A stretch of 9,572 nt of DNA from assembly GCA_945877885.1 (NCBI GenBank), contig CAMCSI010000043.1, forward strand, positions 1 to 9,572, written 5' to 3'. The number at the start of each line of letters is the position of its first letter. Position 1 is the first letter of the stretch. Below, piece after piece: positions 6,396-9,572 of the stretch. This DNA comes from Chlamydia trachomatis. GTDB taxonomy: Bacteria > Chlamydiota > Chlamydiia > Chlamydiales > 2-12-FULL-49-11. The position numbers were made by a program, and so were the translations under genes. The notes beneath the pieces were generated by a model. That model had not been told where the DNA came from. It saw nothing but the letters and a program-made list of their open reading frames with translations, and searched no databases.

Positions 6396-6544
6396 TTACC
6401 TCCTAATGGAACAGACATATAAAGCATTAATGAACAAAATGATACAATAGCCAAAAAGCATACTGTTAAAGTTAGTGCAACTTTTGGCATCTTAAACAAA
6501 TCCAAAAGGATAGCACAAAATAATATAATAAAAGCAAATCCCAT
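6392..6544 (-). CDS. Small two-helix membrane protein upstream of dsbB
   Basis: A 50-codon frame begins at ATG 6544-6542 and ends at TGA 6394-6392, overlapping the dsbB start codon as ATGA. The product has two hydrophobic stretches (about 2-16 and 21-43) joined by a short turn DLFKMPK, cysteines at 10, 29 and 37, and a C-terminal PLGGK encoded partly by the dsbB ribosome-binding site. An in-frame TAG four codons upstream makes this ATG the first possible start; it has no clear Shine-Dalgarno sequence. It lies 39 bp downstream of the glutaredoxin gene on the same strand. I recognise no family. The ATGA junction and the filled gap argue that it is real, perhaps a small DsbB partner or simply a translational coupler; the short length keeps confidence moderate. 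Confidence 0.55.
   Translation of the reverse strand: MGFAFIILFCAILLDLFKMPKVALTLTVCFLAIVSFCSLMLYMSVPLGGK
6399..6404 (-). promoter_or_regulatory. dsbB Shine-Dalgarno inside the upstream small ORF
   Basis: AGGAGG on the minus strand lies 3 nt before the dsbB ATG and codes for the Gly-Gly near the end of the 50-residue ORF. With the ATGA overlap this is a typical translational-coupling arrangement; the spacing is shorter than optimal. Confidence 0.6.
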
Positions 6545-6583
6545 AATTAATGACTAACAAATAAAAATTATTTATATCAATAG

Positions 6584-6928
6584 TTATTTAAGATTGTCTT
6601 TTTTTAGACTTTCTTCTAAATAATTAATTATGTCTTTTGATTCGTATAGTGGCTTATTATCAATAAATAAGCAGGGAACTTGACGCTTTTTCCCATGTTC
6701 TAACAAAAATTTAGCATTATCAGGTTCTCTTGCATCCTTTATCACGACATGTAAGTTATTTTGATCCAAAAAATTTAATACATTTACACAATAAGGACAG
6801 CTACCAGAGACATAAAGCTCTAAGATAGGCTCATTATTCAAGGTGATTTCTACCCTCTGTTTATTTTTCAAAGAAAATATTAGAATAACAGAACAAACAA
6901 ACACTAATGGAATCAAAAAATATTTCAT
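6584..6928 (-). CDS. Membrane-anchored glutaredoxin-like thiol-disulfide oxidoreductase
   Basis: 114 residues. An N-terminal hydrophobic segment (3-20) is followed by a compact glutaredoxin fold. Its active site is C44-P-Y-C47, the classic dithiol glutaredoxin motif. The cis-proline is in RQVPCLF (V84-P85), and the ESKDIINYL segment (96-104) matches the glutathione-binding end of glutaredoxins. Glutaredoxins reduce disulfides or glutathione mixed disulfides and are normally cytoplasmic and unanchored, so the membrane segment is notable. Charge is basic on both sides (K2; KNKQR at 21-25), so topology is not decided. The start has AAGGG ending 5 nt before the ATG. It leads a same-strand cluster with the 50-residue ORF and dsbB, which suggests a cell-envelope thiol role. 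A cleaved signal peptide is the alternative to an anchor. Confidence 0.85.
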   Translation of the reverse strand: MKYFLIPLVFVCSVILIFSLKNKQRVEITLNNEPILELYVSGSCPYCVNVLNFLDQNNLHVVIKDAREPDNAKFLLEHGKKRQVPCLFIDNKPLYESKDIINYLEESLKKDNLK

Positions 6929-6933
6929 AACAA

Positions 6934-6953
6934 CCCTTAAATGATGAATTATA
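6934..6953 (-). promoter_or_regulatory. Candidate -10 element and ribosome-binding site of the glutaredoxin gene
   Basis: The minus strand has an exact TATAAT at 6953-6948 and AAGGG at 6938-6934 before the ATG at 6928. No good -35 is seen at the right distance (best is TGGCTA with an 18-nt spacer). The redox cluster may thus have its own promoter, or be read through from the LysE genes 62 bp upstream, since no terminator is visible between them. Confidence 0.38.
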
Positions 6954-6990
6954 TCTCTAATTCTAATCGTTTAGCCACTTTATCTCCACT

Positions 6991-7578
6991 TTAAATCCAA
7001 AGGAGGACTACAGTTGCCGCTAAAGAAAAGGCGAGTGTAAGATTCAAAATCTTTCTATGACGAGATGTTTTGATGATTTTTTCAATCACTTTACCAAAGG
7101 ACATCCAGATAAAAGCACTAGGAATAGTGATGATAACGATAGAAGTAATTAAGAATAATGAATTTAACCAAAAGTGGGTATTCATTTGAAATACACCAAA
7201 AAAAGTGATGCAAATGACCCATAGTTTTGGATTTACCATTTGAAAGCCAAAAGCCTTTAATACAGTTAAGGGAGCAGTTATTTGAGCATTGGTTTTATTC
7301 TCATTCATTTGCGAAATTTTACATGCTAAAAAAAGCATGTACAAGGTACCCAACACTTTGATCACAATTTTGATATTTGGAACTCTTTCAAATATAATCC
7401 CTAATCCTGCAGCAATTAGCACCATCATAAATATTAATCCAATGGTTGATCCTAAAAACTGAGGCAAAGTTCTTTTGATTCCAAAATTTAACCCTGAATG
7501 CATGAGCATTAAATTATTTGGACCAGGCGATACCATCGCTGAGAAGGCAAAGAGCATAAATTCAAGGTAGTGCTGCAT
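6991..7578 (-). CDS. LysE/RhtB-family exporter, second tandem copy
   Basis: 195 residues, the usual length for LysE/RhtB exporters, with about six membrane helices. It shows the family signature near the N-terminus, SPGPNN (17-22), and the internal VNPKLW motif (115-120). Members export amino acids or related small molecules from the cytoplasm. It aligns without gaps over all 195 residues with the gene directly upstream, at about 52% identity by my hand count (102 positions), so the two are a tandem duplication. Differences cluster in helix 2 (about 40-56) and around 130-140. The start has AAGGA overlapping the stop codon of the upstream copy, 9 bp away, so translation is probably coupled. 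Substrate cannot be told. Confidence 0.88.
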   Translation of the reverse strand: MQHYLEFMLFAFSAMVSPGPNNLMLMHSGLNFGIKRTLPQFLGSTIGLIFMMVLIAAGLGIIFERVPNIKIVIKVLGTLYMLFLACKISQMNENKTNAQITAPLTVLKAFGFQMVNPKLWVICITFFGVFQMNTHFWLNSLFLITSIVIITIPSAFIWMSFGKVIEKIIKTSRHRKILNLTLAFSLAATVVLLWI

Positions 7579-7587
7579 AGTTTTCCT

Positions 7588-8175
7588 TTAGATCCAGAGT
7601 AAAATTACAGTAAAAGCTAAAAAAAATGCAAGGATAAAATTAAGAATTTGTCTATGTTTTGGTGACTTAATAATTTTTTCTAACACAGATCCAAGTCCTG
7701 CCCAAATAAAAAGCACCGGTGTATTTAGAATAAGGATCAATATAATTAATATTAAAGCATTTATCGGGTAGGATTGTGAAATATGAAAAATGCTAAAATA
7801 AACAATAAAGATAAGCCATACTTTAGGATTTACCCACTGAAAGAAAAAAGCTTGTTTAAAAGAAAGAGGCTTATCTAGATGGGGATCTAATTTCCTTTCA
7901 TTCAATTTTGCAATTTTCCATGCTAAATAAATCATGTAAAATGATCCCACAAGTTTTACCGCAAACTTAAGATTTGGTATTGTTTCAAAAACAATTCCAA
8001 GACCTAATGCTAAAGAGATAAGCATGGTAAAATAAGCACATAGCGCCCCTGTAATTAAAGGCATTGATCTTTTTAAGCCAAAATTTAACCCTGAGTGCAT
8101 CAAAAGTAAATTGTTCGGACCAGGCGATACCATCGCTGCAAAGGCAAAAAACATAAACTCAATAAAATGCTGCAT
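7588..8175 (-). CDS. LysE/RhtB-family exporter, first tandem copy
   Basis: 195 residues, about six helices, with SPGPNN (17-22) and VNPKVW (115-120) as in its downstream paralogue. Its ATG follows the TAG stop of the MFS gene with no intervening base, and an AAAGGAGT ribosome-binding site lies inside the end of that gene, so the two are translationally coupled. The position between an MFS importer-like permease and a second LysE copy makes one transport operon likely. LysE-type proteins usually act as homo-oligomers; two linked, similar but non-identical copies could form a mixed complex or have split substrates, which is inference only. Confidence 0.88.
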   Translation of the reverse strand: MQHFIEFMFFAFAAMVSPGPNNLLLMHSGLNFGLKRSMPLITGALCAYFTMLISLALGLGIVFETIPNLKFAVKLVGSFYMIYLAWKIAKLNERKLDPHLDKPLSFKQAFFFQWVNPKVWLIFIVYFSIFHISQSYPINALILIILILILNTPVLFIWAGLGSVLEKIIKSPKHRQILNFILAFFLAFTVILLWI

Positions 8176-9456
8176 CTATTTCTTACTCCTTTGGTAGGTG
8201 TTTTTACAATAGGTTTCCTTGATAAAAAAAACAGAGACTAAAAAGCCTAGTAAATAGAGTATCGGAATAATACTTAACGATACAGTGTAGGCTTCAATAC
8301 TATAAATAGGCACACGACTTCCGCTAAAAGTTCCTGTCCAATAGCTGTTTAGGATAAATCCACCTATTGGTTGTAAAATCGCTCCACCAATTACAACTGC
8401 CATATTATTAAAACCTAATGATGTGCCCACAATCGATGGTGGGTTATTATCACTTGCTAGTGCAAAGGTTAAAATATGGGCAGCTGATCCAATTCCTGCT
8501 AAAAACAATAGGATACAAACAATAGGATAGGAAAGCTTAGAGATAAACAAAATGAGTGAAAAACAAACAAAACCAAGAAGTGCTCCTAAAACTAGGATAG
8601 GTTTTCTTCTTTGTATTTTGCTCGATATATGGCCAATAAAAGGGCTTGCAATCCCAAGTCCTAAATAAAGCATCATTGAACCAAAAGAGGCTTGATAAGT
8701 AGATAAATCATATCGGGTAGAAAGGTAAGGCACGCCCCATAAAGCTGCAAACATAAGGACCGGACCCCAGCCACAAAAAGCATAAATGGCACAAAACCAT
8801 GATTGGCTTTTTTTCATCACTTTTTTTAAGTGGTTTAAAATCGAATGCTCATGCTTGGCCCCATCATCAAATTCATGCTGAGGATGATCGTGTAAGAAGA
8901 ATATATAAATAGCTACTAAGGAAAAGCCTACGATCATTAACGTCCACATTAAAGGTCGCCATCCATAAACCTGAACGGCTTTTGCAAGGGGCACCACCCC
9001 CGCAATAGACCCTACGCATGATAAAAACTGTGTAATACCCACAAACGTAGGGAAATACTTTTTATCAAACCACCTTGCAGCTACCACAAGCACCCCTACA
9101 AAGGCAAAACTTGATCCAATACCCATCAATAACCTGCCAAACGCCGCTGGATAAATAGATTTTGCCATCGCAAAGAATAAAATCCCTAAAGTACAAACAA
9201 AGGAGGCTGCTGTAAGTAATGTTTTTGGCCCGAATCTATCATAAAGCAAACCAGAAGGTATTTGCATGATTGTGTAACTATAGAAATAAACAGAAGACAT
9301 CCATCCAAGAGCTGCCGCATTGATGGAAAAATCTTGCATCAATTGCTTAGTCATCACACTTGGAGATACTTGTACCGCCATTTCAAATATTAAAAATACT
9401 GCAGCTAGGAAAAATACAAATATCCCTAAGCTAAACTCTTTTTTTGTCATCTTCAT
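8176..9456 (-). CDS. MFS permease, first gene of the transporter operon
   Basis: 426 residues with 12 predicted helices. Motif A is intact after helix 2: G69-LLY-D73-R74-F-G76-P-K78. The helix 4 to loop region AARWFDKKYFPTFVG (126-140) resembles anion or sugar-acid MFS permeases (the family often annotated as glucarate, galactonate or phthalate transporters), but this does not identify a substrate. The central cytoplasmic loop (about 188-215) is rich in His and acidic residues: H189, H191, H194, H202, H204 and H209 with five Asp/Glu. The frame offers two starts, ATG 9456 and ATG 9450 two codons later; neither has a strong Shine-Dalgarno, so the longer is given. Its stop abuts the first LysE start, making it the head of a three-gene operon. 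No function beyond transport is claimed. Confidence 0.88.
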   Translation of the reverse strand: MKMTKKEFSLGIFVFFLAAVFLIFEMAVQVSPSVMTKQLMQDFSINAAALGWMSSVYFYSYTIMQIPSGLLYDRFGPKTLLTAASFVCTLGILFFAMAKSIYPAAFGRLLMGIGSSFAFVGVLVVAARWFDKKYFPTFVGITQFLSCVGSIAGVVPLAKAVQVYGWRPLMWTLMIVGFSLVAIYIFFLHDHPQHEFDDGAKHEHSILNHLKKVMKKSQSWFCAIYAFCGWGPVLMFAALWGVPYLSTRYDLSTYQASFGSMMLYLGLGIASPFIGHISSKIQRRKPILVLGALLGFVCFSLILFISKLSYPIVCILLFLAGIGSAAHILTFALASDNNPPSIVGTSLGFNNMAVVIGGAILQPIGGFILNSYWTGTFSGSRVPIYSIEAYTVSLSIIPILYLLGFLVSVFFIKETYCKNTYQRSKK

Positions 9457-9520
9457 ACACTCGATCTATTCTTTTAATGAATAAATAGACAAGGAAAAGC
9501 TTTAGAAGTAGTATAAAGAT

Positions 9521-9572
9521 ATGACAAATAGATACCTACCACCCTCAATTTTTATAGAAAAGAGCCTGGATA
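9521..9572 (+). CDS. Possible start of a divergent gene leaving the right edge
   Basis: An ATG at 9521 opens a plus-strand frame (MTNRYLPPSIFIEKSLD) that stays open for 17 codons to the window end. It would be divergent from the MFS permease, with a 64-bp gap to that start codon. There is no clear Shine-Dalgarno sequence, and TATAAA just before the ATG (9512-9517) is too close for an ordinary promoter. The fragment is too short to assign or to prove coding. Confidence 0.25.
   Translation, partial: MTNRYLPPSIFIEKSLD

Overview
The window is low in G+C and gene-dense. It reads as chromosome from a Gram-negative, probably host-associated bacterium. The supporting signs are a DsbB-type inner-membrane redox protein, a lipoprotein signal, several transporters and a full-length Fic AMP-transferase. 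Protein style and gene mix fit Chlamydiae-like or Legionella/Coxiella-like intracellular bacteria, but nothing here fixes the taxon. I see no tRNA, rRNA, insertion sequence or CRISPR array.

Layout. (1) 1-544, minus: 5' part of an unrecognised exported protein that runs off the left edge. (2) 545-712: divergent regulatory region with six copies of a TGTCGTAAA-like half-site, arranged partly as two inverted repeats with identical 15-nt spacers. (3) 713-1759, plus: Fic-family AMP-transferase with a C-terminal winged helix. (4) 1764-5043 (or 5079), minus: probable operon rlmD - MFS transporter - lipoprotein, with a candidate terminator inside the 3' end of fic. (5) 5138-5962, plus: polytopic membrane protein of unknown function whose 3' end overlaps the convergent dsbB by 59 bp. 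(6) 5904-6928, minus: three-gene cluster of a membrane-anchored glutaredoxin, a 50-residue membrane ORF, and dsbB joined to it by an ATGA overlap. (7) 6991-9456, minus: tightly packed transporter operon of an MFS permease followed by two tandem LysE/RhtB-type exporters. (8) 9457-9572: upstream region, with a possible divergent ORF leaving the right edge.

How the genes may work together. The Fic gene looks self-contained: it carries its own inhibitory motif and a DNA-binding-like domain, and its promoter is covered by half-sites, so autoregulation is the natural model. The glutaredoxin / small membrane protein / DsbB cluster looks like a cell-envelope thiol-redox module. Its DsbB lacks the usual second cysteine pair in the TM3-TM4 loop. 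It has instead a fifth membrane segment and a C-terminal Cys-x4-Cys tail, predicted to face the periplasm. This cluster and the fic operator region are the two parts most worth a second look. The transporter operon suggests exchange of small metabolites or amino acids, with substrates undetermined.
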